A stretch of DNA of 64,000 bases from Cryptomeria japonica (Eukaryota > Streptophyta > Pinopsida > Cupressales > Cupressaceae): contig NC_081412.1 of NCBI RefSeq assembly GCF_030272615.1, positions 540,043,335-540,107,334 on the forward strand, written 5' to 3'. Below, piece by piece: positions 1 through 10,238 of the stretch. The notes beneath the pieces are model-generated. The model did not search any database, was not told the DNA's origin, and was given only the letters and a program-made list of their open reading frames with translations. A program made the translations under genes and the position numbers. The number at the start of each line of letters is the position of its first letter. Positions within the stretch are counted from its first letter, which is position 1.

Positions 1-160
1 ATTTTGATTTGGAATTTGGTTGAAAGGGATTTGATTTTGGGTGAAAGTTGTTTGATTTTGGTTAAATGAATTTTGATTTGGACTTTGGTTGAAGGGGGTT
101 TGATTTTGGTTGAAAGAGATTTGAATGTTGAGTTGATGTGATTGGTATGATTGACATAGT
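1..160 (-). repeat. Coding low-complexity repeat (Asn/Gln/Phe-rich)
   Basis: On the plus strand the unit is a variant of TTTGATTTTGGTTGAA, repeated imperfectly. On the minus strand it is in frame and encodes FNQNQ-type units. Confidence 0.6.
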
Positions 161-483
161 GGGTTGAAAGAAAAAGAAGGTTTACATGACTCTAATGTTG
201 GTTGAACTAAGGTAGGAATGATTTTGTTGAAGAATGAAGGTTGGCTTGTTTGAATGGTCTCACAAGAATAAGAAGGTTGGATAGATACTAATCTCCTCAT
301 GGCCCACACTTCTGTCATCATGTTTTCTAACCAGCCCCTATGGTTGTCAGGACTAGCCATGTTTGTCACTTGTTGTTGCAAAGTTTTGATTTGTTGAGCT
401 AATATTTCTATGGATGGCAATGGAATAGGAATGGAAGGGATGAATCCTCCACCTTCCCTACGAAATGTATAATGCCAATCCAT
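1..483 (-). CDS. N-terminal part of retroelement ORF1 (gag position), open at left edge
   Basis: A minus-strand frame starts at an ATG (483-481) and stays open for 161 codons to the window edge. It begins MDWHYTFRREGGG. A short helical stretch with a Gln-rich patch (IEILAQQIKTLQQQV) follows at about residues 28-42. The last third is an Asn/Gln/Phe-rich repeat built on FNQNQ and FNQ-PNQN units. I do not recognise a family. By position, first long frame after an LTR and leader, it is probably the start of gag. The absence of stops contrasts with the decayed elements elsewhere in the window. Function is inferred from position only. Confidence 0.5.
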   Translation of the reverse strand, partial: MDWHYTFRREGGGFIPSIPIPLPSIEILAQQIKTLQQQVTNMASPDNHRGWLENMMTEVWAMRRLVSIQPSYSCETIQTSQPSFFNKIIPTLVQPTLESCKPSFSFNPLCQSYQSHQLNIQISFNQNQTPFNQSPNQNSFNQNQTTFTQNQIPFNQIPNQN

Positions 484-679
484 GATGTTTGCTTGTTTGG
501 TTTGGACCTAGGATCACAACATGTAAGATGTTTTCTCCATTTCTTTGGATGCGATAATGTTTGATTGAACTTGACCAACTTGTTTGAGTTGAGGTTGAGT
601 TTGACTGATCCTTTGATTGTGTTTTGGACATTTGGGGTATGACTTTCTAGGATGATTATGCAAATGATGATGAACTAAG

Positions 680-1070
680 ACAGACGTATATGAGATCTAG
701 ACACGGACGCATATGAGGATGATAATAAGAACTATATAAGGACTATGCAAGGACTATGGACAATAATGAAGACGTGAATGAGGACTAAGCAAAAGACGTA
801 GGATGATAATGAGGACGTAAACGGGGACTATGCAAGGACTATGGACAATAATGAAGATGTGAATGAGGACTAAGCAAAAGACGTAGGACGATAATGAGGA
901 TGTAAACGGGGACTATGCAAGGACTATGGACAATAATGAAGACGTGAATGAGGACTAAGCAAAAGACATAGGCCGATAATGAGGATGTAAGTGGGACTAT
1001 GCAAAAGACATAGGATGATAATGAGGATGTGATTGGGACTATGCAAAAGACTATATAAAAGACTACCTAG
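680..1070. repeat. 85-bp minisatellite, about 3-4 copies plus degenerate ends
   Basis: The phrase GACTATGCAAGGACTATGG recurs at 741, 826 and 911, giving an exact 85-base period. Each unit also holds ACAATAATGAAGA-GTGAATGAGG and GACGTAGGATGATAATGAGG. The two outer flanks are shorter, diverged versions (ATAGGATGATAATGAGGATGTGA near 1010). Confidence 0.9.
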
Positions 1071-2049
1071 GGTCACAAGTATGTAAGGAATTGTGAGTTT
1101 TTGGTTTCAAAATGGACTTGTTTTCTGTAATTTCATGTGTAGGACAATGTTTTGTAGTTTTCCAAATCTAAGAACAATTGCTGGTAGGTATGTATAGCTG
1201 ACTGACTCAATTTTCATACAATCTCAGAAAATTCAGAGATACTTGGGATAGGGCCTAAACTAGCCCAAAGGACTGACTCAATACTGGTCTATCACAACGA
1301 TACATAAAAAAGCATAGAATACAATCTTAGGCTAGATAATGGACACCATTCAGTGAGGCCCATGCAGCAAAATGCCAAAACAAAATGAACAGATAGAGAA
1401 TCTGGCAGCACTAGCTCCACTCCACAGCACACACTTCTTGGGCATGCCAGTCTCTCTTATCCCAAAGATCCAAGGATCTTATAACCGATGGATTCCTATA
1501 TCATAGTGTAAGGTACATGAAGGGTATCTATGGGGTATGATTCGCACTCCCGGAACCACTAAATGTAGGATTTTTGGCAACTAATTTGGTTCTTAGTATT
1601 AGGTTTCGAGGGATCTCGATCCAACGATGGATTCTCAAAGCAAGCCACTTAAGGCTTTAGTTGAGCTTATCAGTGCAGGGAAGGCCCCCACATACATTGA
1701 ATTCACTCAACACTCTAGCCGCCTGACCAGTATATTTATATAGCGGCTTGAAAAACCCGCTCGAGAGTACGTTGGGAGAGATGATATCCCCAACGCATCC
1801 CAATTTGAAGTACCTCTGTGGGGTGATGAAATCCCCAGTCAAAGATACCCCTCACTATGTAGAATAAAAGAAAATTTGGATGTCCTTATCACCTCCCTTC
1901 TTTCTCCCTTAGGCCCGATGGCGGGTAGAAAGTCAATTAGTGCAACAGTAGGTCCACCCCAAACACAATGAAAAGTTTTTTTCCCTTAAGAAAATGAAAA
2001 ATGATTTAATCTAATGCAGCCTGATTCACATTCTTTTTATAGCCCAAAT

Positions 2050-2330
2050 TTAGGTGTTAGATCCACATGTGCATGTCAATTGTAAACACCAAATGCAAGA
2101 ATGAAGGCATACATGTCAATTTTAACCATTTGTTTGATTTTTAAGCACCAAAAACCAAGTGTGAGATACACCTATGTCAATTTTAGCCCATGTTCATTTT
2201 AAGCACCAACAACGAAGTGTGAGATTATCCATGCATGTCAATTTTAATTGTTCTTGATTTTAAGCACTAAAAATTGAAGTGTGAGATTATCCATGCATGT
2301 CCTTTTTAATTGTTGTGAGATATGCATGAA
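2050..2330. repeat. About 61-bp minisatellite, 4-5 copies
   Basis: CATGTCAATTTTAA-type starts recur at about 2111, 2173, 2233 and 2295, with a shortened copy at 2071. Each is followed by TTTAAGCACCAAAAA and AAGTGTGAGAT. The two right-hand copies are most alike. Confidence 0.8.
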
Positions 2331-2429
2331 AAATTACTAATCTAATCCTCTCTGTGAATCTGCCACAGGCTATAAATAGATGATTAGTAGCCAAAATAAA
2401 CCAACAGAAAATAGAAACTGTGAACTTGA

Positions 2430-2585
2430 CAGAGGCAATTGCGTAATACTACCTGAGCGATTGCGTGATACTTACTGATTGAATGTGTGAATCTGACTGA
2501 GCAAATGCGTAAATCTGACAGAGCGAATGTGTGACTTTATCTGCTTGATTGCATAGCACTAACAGGTGGATTGTGTGACAGAATG
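2430..2585. repeat. Decayed 22-24-bp tandem array, block A
   Basis: About seven copies of a unit centred on (A/G)ATTGCGTGA followed by about 13 variable bases (TACTACCTGAGCG and similar). Many copies show G-to-A or C-to-T changes of the GCGTGA core (GTGTGA, GCATAG). The same core recurs in block B at 2997-3150. Confidence 0.75.
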
Positions 2586-2620
2586 CAGACAACAAAAAAA
2601 ATTAGAAAAATAAAAGAAAA

Positions 2621-2875
2621 CTAGACCCGATCAAGAACCTGGGAAACCAATTGTGAAGCCCTAGCCAAATCCCTCATCATCCATTCAATATTGATTAGAT
2701 CATATTTAACTATATAAGAAAGAACTAGGCTATTATATCTGTCTAAGGCTAGTTGTTCTTTCGAATCCTGTATCAATTTTTCTGCCTGGAGAACTTTTTG
2801 ATATCGTTTAGCTTCCCTCCTTTGTTGTTTCGTCCTTCTCGCACCTGAAATTTTGAACTGAACTTTTCTTGCCAT
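2621..2875 (-). CDS. Small basic helical protein in retroelement leader, unknown
   Basis: An 84-codon minus frame starting ATG at 2875. The N-terminal 40 residues are strongly basic (MARKVQFKISGARRTKQQRR), followed by a predicted helix with acidic and basic residues mixed. The C-terminal part (SYIVKYDLINIEWMMRDLA) could be amphipathic. It lies between two blocks of the 22-bp repeat, upstream of the ORF that starts at 483. I do not recognise a family. It could be a small accessory ORF of the element, or a chance frame; the ATG and lack of low complexity favour real but unproven coding. Confidence 0.35.
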   Translation of the reverse strand: MARKVQFKISGARRTKQQRREAKRYQKVLQAEKLIQDSKEQLALDRYNSLVLSYIVKYDLINIEWMMRDLARASQLVSQVLDRV

Positions 2876-2996
2876 AAACTTTGTTAATCAAATCTTGAAG
2901 TAAAAAGAAATTTTGATCCCGGATTAACCAAATTTAGGATAGAACTATACATAATTAATAACAAACAGAAGAAAAATAAAACAACAATTAACCCTG

Positions 2997-3150
2997 TGGA
3001 TGCGTGACCCAGAAAGGGCGATTGCGTGATCCGGACAAGTCGATTGTGTGACCCTGTCTGGATGAATGCATGACCCTGAAGGGTCAAATGCGTGATTCTT
3101 TCTATGTGATTGCGTGATGATGTAAGATCTATTGCGTGATGGAAAATCTT
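2997..3150. repeat. Decayed 22-bp tandem array, block B
   Basis: Seven copies of ATTGCGTGACCC-like units near 3000, 3020, 3042, 3064, 3088, 3109 and 3131. The core matches block A, 430 bp away, so the small ORF at 2621-2875 may have come to lie inside one ancestral array. Confidence 0.75.
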
Positions 3151-3244
3151 TTCTCGAAATTCATGCAACCTGCAAAAAAAATAAAAAATCTGCACTATCT
3201 GCAAAAATCACACAGAACACAGAAAAAGGTTAAATTGATGTTAG

Positions 3245-3262
3245 TTCACGTCGAGTTCACCA
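3245..3262 (-). other. Primer-binding-site-like sequence
   Basis: Minus strand TGGTGAACTCGACGTGAA lies four bases after the LTR end (...GCATTACA). Its complement ends in CCA, as a tRNA 3' end must. I cannot name the tRNA. Confidence 0.5.
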
Positions 3263-3265
3263 AAA

Positions 3266-4521
3266 TGTAATGCGTGCTAGAATTCATTCTTAAAATAAAA
3301 AAAGATATCAATTAGAAGCACTAGGGAAATCACGAATCCCTATCTAATCAACAAATCTAACAAACTAGACAATGAAAAGATACAATATCAAGAAATAGGA
3401 ATTAAGAATGAAATCAATTAAAGCTTCCTATCCCAAGATTGCATATTGCGTCCATTGCTCTTCTCCTCTTTGTGGTATGATGGCTCTCAGATATTGCGCT
3501 GGTAACCTGCAAGTGACACAAAGATTTAAAGTTCGTGATTGTTCAAAATGGAGATTGGATGCTCAATTTATAGATAATTGGAGAAGATTGATTGAAAGGT
3601 GGAACATAATGATCAAGAGGTGTGAACTCAGGTGAGCTCAAATGCAAGTTGATAGTTGAACTGCTAATTGTAGGAGTGAAACTCAATAGATTGAATAGAT
3701 TAATTGACTCAACTGATTGAGAAAAAGTTGATTGAAGGAAGAAAAAGAATGATTGGTGGAAATAAAGAAGATGACACAGAGAGCTTAATTTAGAAAAAGC
3801 TAACTGAAAGATGGAAATAGAAGTTGAAGAGATAAATGATTTAATTAATTGATTTAGCATGTGCTTGCATTTAGATTTAGATTATTAATTTAATCTTTGC
3901 ATGAGATATTATTCAAATAATTGAATTTATTAATTCAATTTAGCATTTGAATATATTTAGAACTTGACTTTGGTTTTCAATTTGGTTTTTGAAATCATGC
4001 ACATGTAATGAATTTGGAAGAAATTAGAAGAATATGAGAAATTAAATGAGATTAGAATTTGGGGATTTGGAAATGGAAGAATTAATTAGTTAATTAAATA
4101 ATTTAAAGAAACTATTTAATTACTTTAGAAATGGAATTTAATTAAATAATAAAGACTATTTAATTTAAAGTAATTAAATCATAATTAATTAAATAATAAA
4201 TATTTAATTAATATTTAGAAGAAGGTTGAATGATTAGATGATTAGAGATAGAAATTGAATAATTAATTAGTAATTTATTTAAATAATGAAGATTATTTAA
4301 ATTGGGGAATTAATCAGAATTAATTAAATAATTAATATTTAATTAATATTTAGAAAATTAAAATGATTAAATGATGAAAGAATAGAATAATTAGTAAGAT
4401 GATGAGGAAATATGAAATTAGAAGAAATAGTTAATTAACTTAATTAAATAATTAAAGAATTATTTAATCAATTAGATGAATAATTAGTACATGATCAATG
4501 AGACATTTTTAGGTGCCTACA
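3266..4521 (-). repeat. 5' LTR (1256 bp) of minus-strand element
   Basis: On the minus strand it starts TGTAGGCACCTAAAAATG at 4521 and ends GCATTACA at 3266. The part at 4080-4480 is nearly pure TTAATTAAATAATTAA-type sequence, with an internal direct repeat of about 135 bp (AATTAATTAAATA at 4183 and 4318). The paired LTR is outside the window. Short ORFs in both strands here are chance. Confidence 0.6.
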
Positions 4522-5058
4522 AGAAGCATTAGGGCTGATACCGCTTGTGTGTTGCTAAGTAAGAGATATGACAATATGGAGAAATCATTGGATGAATTTT
4601 GGGGTGAATATCAAAGGAACATGGACAATATGGTTTCTCACACCAGAATTCAAGATAGACTCGACATGTTGTTACAGGATGCATCAACCAGAGCGAAAGT
4701 GAAGAAGAAGGTGCAGGGTCTGCTTGTTACACATGAGGAAATTACAAAGGAATTGAAGTTTGAGTTTAATGAATGCCAATAGATTGTTCAGCATGGAGTT
4801 CCCAATCTGGTAGATGATGCAGGTGTGATCAAAGACAAAACCGTATGGATCTCTAAGTGCAAGTCTATGCTTAGTGCAGCCCAAGCCATCGCCAGAGCAG
4901 ATGTCCTTGACATGAACGACACGGCTGATCAGTTGGAGAATTTTTATGTGATCGACAATGCCGCCAAGGATGCAATCTTCAACGCTACAACATACAAGGA
5001 TCTAGGCTACTTGCGGCATATTCAAAAATGTGGACGACAGTTGGATCGAAAGTCTTAG
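4522..5058 (+). pseudogene. C-terminal piece of an unrecognised charged helical protein, 5' end cut by LTR
   Basis: One reading frame runs from the LTR junction to TAG at 5056-5058 (about 179 codons), broken by a TAG at 4780-4782 that sits where CAG would give Gln. It is rich in charged and helix-forming residues (TRAKVKKKVQGLLVTHEEIT, then LDMNDTADQLENFYVIDNAA). Transmembrane segments and zinc knuckles are absent. The apparent ATG at 4513 lies in the LTR and is not the native start. It resembles in style the C-terminal coiled-coil region of the accessory ORF at 18557-21916, but I cannot align them. It may be the end of another retroelement accessory ORF or of a host gene. Confidence 0.45.
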
Positions 5059-5930
5059 TGTTGTATTTTAGTTTGTGTAATGTAATTGATATCTTAGTTA
5101 GGTTTTTAATTACTATTCAGTTAGTTGTTAAGATAATGAAAGGGTGTGTCCTTTCATTCGTGTCTTTCAGCATATGTATTTGTATTAAGTCATTTTGTAT
5201 CAAAAAGTGCAAGTTTTTTGGGGGAAATCATCATACTATTGTAGGGACTGAAAGTCATATGTATTAGGAAATTTTATAGGAAGAAGAAAATGTCATTTTT
5301 GTGCAAGGAAATTATAACAAAGTATCTCCAAGTGTATCTTTTGTGTACTATCATTTCTCAGAGATTAATATACAGGATTCGTTGTTTCTACTTCAAATGC
5401 ATTGTCTACTTTCTATGTCGATGAAACATTCTTTGTCCTCTTGATAAATCTATTTAAGGATTTATTGTAATGTGAATCACATGTTGTTACATTAAATGTG
5501 AGATTGGGTTCTTATTGTTTATGTGACACATACTGAACCATTATAGTGATGATTAATATTGTCTCCTAAGTTGATAAAGTTGTTTGTCCACAAAGTATCA
5601 TATATATTCTGAGATAGAGGCACTGGTTTGTTATTCATTCTTTGAGATTCTAATTTGATATGCATAAGGTCCTTGAGAGAAAAGCATTCTTCTGAAACCT
5701 TTTGAACTATTCTATTTCATATTTCTTGAATGTCCTGAAAGCATTTTATTTCCAAAATATAACAATCTTTATACATACTTATCTTTACACTCAGTTTTCA
5801 ATTCCGAAAGCATTCAAATAAGAGCACTCAGTAGTAGCAAGAAATCATTGCCATTCTTGCAAAGAGTTGTCTTTCCAAAGTTTAAATCCACTTTAAATAA
5901 CTCTTTTTGTGCTTGAGAGGGATAGGTATA
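5059..5930. other. Non-coding stretch, nothing recognised
   Basis: AT-rich sequence after the stop at 5058. The first 80-aa plus frame (5028-5267) overlaps the previous gene and looks like chance. It could be a 3' UTR or LTR of whatever carried the 4522-5058 frame, but I find no second copy. Confidence 0.3.
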
Positions 5931-6239
5931 CCCACCTACGTTCAGTGGAGCCTTAAGTGCAGAGGGATTTGGTCTTTGACCATCCCTGTTCGTTGGCCAA
6001 GGCTAGTTGGATCAGTTAAGGGCTTGGCAAATCCTTAAGTTTTCCAATCTATGGTTTTGGGCATGAATAGGTTCTTTCACTTGAGGAACCTTAAACATGG
6101 TTCTCGTTATCATCAAGATTTCTCCATCATGGGTCGGGGCTGCACTTCCAATTGGGGAATTGACACTTTGGCAATCTTCTTCTTGAATCAACTGGTTCCT
6201 TCTCTCTCCCCCATGAGATTTTGAGGCTTTTTGAAGACA

Positions 6240-7341
6240 CTTGCTTGCAGTGTGCCTTACTTGGATACAATTGAATCATCTCCCTATGAAGACACTAGGA
6301 CCTCTTCTTGATCCTCTAAATATACCCCTTCCATTGGTTCTCCTTCCTCTAAAGCCTCCTCTTGAACCTGAGTCTTTCATTAGGTCTCCTTCCTCTAAAG
6401 CCTCCTCTTGAACCTGAGTCTCCACTTTGTTCTTGTTGGCTATACTCACCTTGGGGTTTTTGAGATTTTCCTCTTCTCCCAAAATTTCCCTTTCCTCTAA
6501 ATTTCTTGCCTCCTCTTCCCCTACCTTGTTGTTTACCTTTACTTCTCAACTTATCCTTTGCCCTCAAAGCCATTTGAAAGCATTCATCTACTATTTTAGG
6601 AGTCATCAGACTCATTGTATCTTGAATATTGAACATGAGTCCATTCAAGTACCTAGCAACCTTCTCCTTTTCATCTTCACGATGCTCTGATCTCAAACTC
6701 AATTTGTGGAATTCCTTTGTGTAGGAAGCCACATCCAAATCCTTTTGCTTCAATTTTTTCATTCTCCTATACAATTGCACTTCATAATCAGAGGGCATGA
6801 ATTGGGCCTTGATTTTGGACACCATCTTGTCCCAAGAATGAATCATACTCTTGCTCATCTTCACCCTTTCACCTTGAGTATAGTTCCACCAAGTTAAAGA
6901 AACACCCTTTAGTTTGGTCTTTGCAAACTTCACTTGCTTCTCCTCAGCCACTTCCTTTTACTCAAAATAATTATTTAGGGCATCTATCCAATCTACAAGT
7001 TCTTCAACATTCATGTTCCCACTATAGGTAGGAATCTCCATCTTGGCTTCTGAAGGGTCTTTGCCTATTATTTTTAGGGCTTCAAGAAATGGTCTCTAAT
7101 CAGCAAGTATATTTGGCTCCTACCTTTGGGGTTCTTCTTATTCATCCTCTTGTTCCCCTTCTTAATCAATCTCCTCACTTGACCCTTTCCCTTTCTTCAT
7201 TTCCTTTAGTTCAACCTTGAGTGCCTCCCTGACCCCAGTCTTGATCATCTCTTCCATCTCTTGGAATTTCTTAGCCACCTCTACAAACATTCCCTTTGGA
7301 GGAATTATCCTACCCTCTTCTTGGCTCTCTTGTATTGACAT
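6240..7341 (-). pseudogene. gag: gag polyprotein, Ty3/gypsy type, decayed
   Basis: The start ATG (7341-7339) lies about 35 bases after a Met-type primer site. The frame shows an acidic N-terminus (MSIQESQEEGRIIPPKG), then the retrotransposon gag core with LKGVSLTWWNYTQGER, AQFMPSDYEVQLYRRMKKLK and DLDVASYTKEFHKLS, which is the pattern of chromovirus capsids. An Arg/Gly-rich tail (SRGGFRGRR) follows, and then a knuckle remnant (HTASKC). About five in-frame stops lie in the N-terminal third. A 46-bp tandem duplication (6339-6384 and 6385-6430) shifts the frame within the Arg/Gly tail. The protein would have formed the element's particle; this copy cannot. Confidence 0.8.
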
Positions 7342-7374
7342 ACACCAAAATATGTCCTCCCAATGATCAAACGT

Positions 7375-7386
7375 TCTCTAATACCA
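7375..7386 (-). other. Primer-binding site, initiator-Met type (degenerate)
   Basis: Minus strand TGGTATTAGAGA, against the common TGGTATCAGAGC. It sits just after a possible LTR end (TGCATCA) and before the gag ATG. Confidence 0.6.
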
Positions 7387-7390
7387 ATAT

Positions 7391-10020
7391 GATGCAGAAC
7401 CCCAAGGAACAAAGGCTTCTCACACAAACTCACTCTACAAGACCCTAAATTAAGGTCTCAACATTCACAGATTCTTGGACAACCCTGTCAAAAACATGAA
7501 AGGACACCCCTACACTCCCATTTTATCAATGAGGATCTATTTAATCTATAAATAACTCATGGAGATACAACTTCTCACATCGAGCCTCTTCTTGACACCA
7601 ACTCTCCTGTAGCCACCTATGACCAACTTGGATTATAACACATCCACCATTGTAGAGAAGGTATGGACCCTATATTACCTCTTTTCCAACCCTATAGATG
7701 TTTATTATAACCAAGACAACACCTTTTTGTTTGTAGAAGTTCAATCAAGGTGACTTTCCCTCTACAAGACGCCTATTCCTAATAGCCCTGGTTTGACCCT
7801 TTAAGGGAAAAAATTTAAAATTATCCTAATGACACCCCAGAATCCTAAAAATTTTAGATGACTCCTTTGGTGACACAACACTTCTAAAACTTAGACCCCA
7901 ACTCTTGCATTGATTGGGTCAAACGCAGCTGCTACAGGAGACTTGATAGGGCTTTTAGGCCACTTTTACAAAGCAACCACACACCAATGGCTTCATCCAA
8001 AGACACCAATGGATGGGAAATTTTTTCACACATCCCTAGACACCAAATCCATCATTATATAGGGTCCACCACTCTTTTTTCTACTACTACATAATTTTTA
8101 ACTGTCAAAACCGGCTAGTCACATGAGGATGTCTAGCCTAGGGCTTGATCCCAAAATCCACTAGTTCAACGGTCCACTTGGAAACCTTGGAAATATAAAA
8201 ATAAATTGTCTCCCCTACCATTCCCTATATTTTAAGACAATTTGGCTAGAGGAATGAGGGGTTAAGAAAGCATTTCCTCAGAAACCCTAGTTTTGGAGGG
8301 TTTTCAGACCACCTTCCACTAAAATGCAGATATCTCGCTTATTTCTCAATATTTTCTTATTAGAATAAAGAAAAATGAACATCAACATAGAGGTATATTT
8401 AAATCAATGACTTAGCTAGCACATGGAGTCCATGCAATGACTGTACAAGGCACTGTTACAATAAATTTCTATAAATTTCTAAGTGTTTATTGAATTTGAT
8501 CATTGTCTTACATCCAAAGCTTCATCAAAACTTCATCAATCCTTCCTTATTGACCTCCAAGGACTTAATAAATTTCTCTCCAACCTCCTCAACTGATTCT
8601 GACTACAAATTGAATTAGGCAGTCATTGGAGGGAGATTAGTTACAAGTCGACAGCAAAAGTTGTCATCCAAACTTGACAACTTTGCACAAAACTTGACAA
8701 TCTATGACATTTGCCTATGTAACTTATGAGGAAACATCGCAAACCTTAAAAATATGCCACATAGGAGCCAAAATATAATTCTTCCCTCATTTAGGCATTT
8801 TGGATGTCATTTGACCATGGTTGACCAAATAGGTCCTAAGAAGTTTACAGTACAAAATGACATCAAGGCCTTTCATGGCTAATAAAAACAAAATGAATGG
8901 TCTTGAAAAACCTTATTACATCTTAATAACATTCAAGGAACCTAAAAACACCTCCAAGAGCCTTCATTGCTCAAATAGTCGTCAAAGCCTGCAAGGTGCT
9001 CCTGCACCAATAACACATCCCACTGGAGCCATAAAAATAATCCTTTAACAGAGAGGCATTCTCCCTCTCATCAAAGCCACAAATTGCATATGAAACATCT
9101 TAATGGTAAGTCATGAACCCTCTTACCGAAGCACAAGAAACATCATAATGGATCAAAATACATCATGAGAGACTCAATGGACTCAACACATACCTCCCAT
9201 GCCTTTGGAGATTGCAAAATGACCACCTAAACATGCACAAACCTCAAACTGGGCCTTTCAAAACCTCCAAAATAGTTTAGCTCCCTCGGCACATTGATTA
9301 GCACCCCTAGAATGAATAGTGGTTCCCTTGGTATGCAAGGTAGTGCCCTTGGTATGAACAATAGCATTTTTTGTCCAAACAATGGCGTTTTTGGTTGTTT
9401 TGTGGCATTTATGAGAAAATGACCAAAAATGCATTATAAACTAGTCAAATGGATAGGGCACTTGCCCAGATCAGCAAAGGGGTCAAAAATGACACAAACG
9501 AAAGAAGAAATTAGTGGCCAAACCTAAAGAAAGAAAGAAATAAGTAGTTTGAGTGAATAAAATTTGTTAAAGAAGCGCAACATTACCAATATACTTTTGG
9601 TCTTTGGTTGATTCCAATATTCTGTAAGCTTTTATTATGCTTGATAAAACATAAAATATGCCATGCCAATTTTCCAACTGGGTTGGCTCAAAGGACAACA
9701 CCATTTCAAAGAAGGGAATTAACTCTCGTGGAAAGAATGGAAGCAAAGGAAAGGAATTTGAGGCATACAAAATCTTCTAAACTTAAAATTTTGTGGAAGA
9801 AGTACAGGCACCTCAAAATTCTTGAGGTCAGCAAAAGACACCGTCACTTGAGATACTGCATCAGTAGGGCCACACGATTCCCCAACACTTAACATGTGTA
9901 ATGAATTTTTATATTTTTTTAAAATAGAAATGTATTAAAGGATCAATTCATATAGGATAAAAGTTTAACATATCTTTGGATTGAATTGTTTAATTAGTAA
10001 GGTCCTTTATTATTAACTCA
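7391..10020. other. Non-coding; probably begins with the LTR of the minus-strand gypsy fragment
   Basis: Position demands an LTR to the right of 7390, but no second copy exists in the window, so its far end cannot be set. A small direct duplication (ATAAATTTCT) is at 8461-8480. Frames at 8857-9048 and 9567-9892 occur on both strands, are short, and show no motif. Nothing else is recognised. Confidence 0.35.
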
Positions 10021-10021
10021 T

Positions 10022-10089
<68 letters not shown>

Positions 10090-10090
10090 C

Positions 10091-10134
<44 letters not shown>

Positions 10135-10151
10135 GTATATGTATGTGTACG

Positions 10152-10238
<87 letters not shown>
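10021..10238. repeat. TATATG hexanucleotide microsatellite, about 36 units
   Basis: Nearly pure (TATATG)n with a few point changes (one GCATATG, one TATGTATGTG-GTACG interruption near 10132-10152). The open frames across it are a by-product of the repeat. Confidence 0.97.

Larger units (their letters stand above)
484..2620 (-). other. Non-coding leader of the minus-strand LTR element, repeat-rich
   Basis: No convincing gene is present. A 61-codon minus frame at 1657-1842 has no recognisable features and I do not call it. Between 1100 and 2040 I see no repeat or motif. Two minisatellites and one short decayed tandem array are listed separately. I read the stretch as the 5' untranslated leader of the element whose ORF starts at 483, but a separate insertion inside it cannot be excluded. 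Confidence 0.4.
1..4521 (-). mobile_element. LTR retrotransposon, 5' portion only (runs off left edge)
   Basis: Read on the minus strand: an LTR (4521 down to 3266), a primer-binding-like site, a leader of about 2.8 kb and then an open frame from 483 to the left edge. The LTR begins TGTAGGCACC and ends GCATTACA, with the usual TG...CA ends. No polymerase domain lies inside the window, so the superfamily is not decided; gypsy-like is my guess. The other LTR would lie outside the window, so no target duplication can be checked. The insertion cut an older coding sequence whose 3' part starts at 4522. Confidence 0.65.
5930..7393 (-). mobile_element. Gypsy (chromovirus-like) 5' fragment: PBS, gag, start of protease region
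   Basis: On the minus strand there is a Met-type primer site (7386-7375), a gag frame (7341 to about 6240) with a zinc-knuckle remnant, and then about 300 bp that read like the gag-protease linker (GEILMITRTMFKVPQ near 6110). No reverse transcriptase follows, so the element is truncated. The left limit is approximate. Confidence 0.6.

Noticed and set aside
2430-3150. CRISPR-like spaced repeats
   Set aside because: The unit is a continuous degenerate tandem repeat without unique spacers, in plant DNA.
3408-3860. Plus and minus frames of 75-105 codons
   Set aside because: They lie inside the LTR at 3266-4521, overlap on both strands and show no domain.
6427-6897. Plus-strand frames of 63-87 codons
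   Set aside because: Antisense of the minus-strand gag.
9567-9892. Overlapping frames on both strands near 9.7 kb
   Set aside because: Neither strand shows a domain and codon content does not favour one of them.
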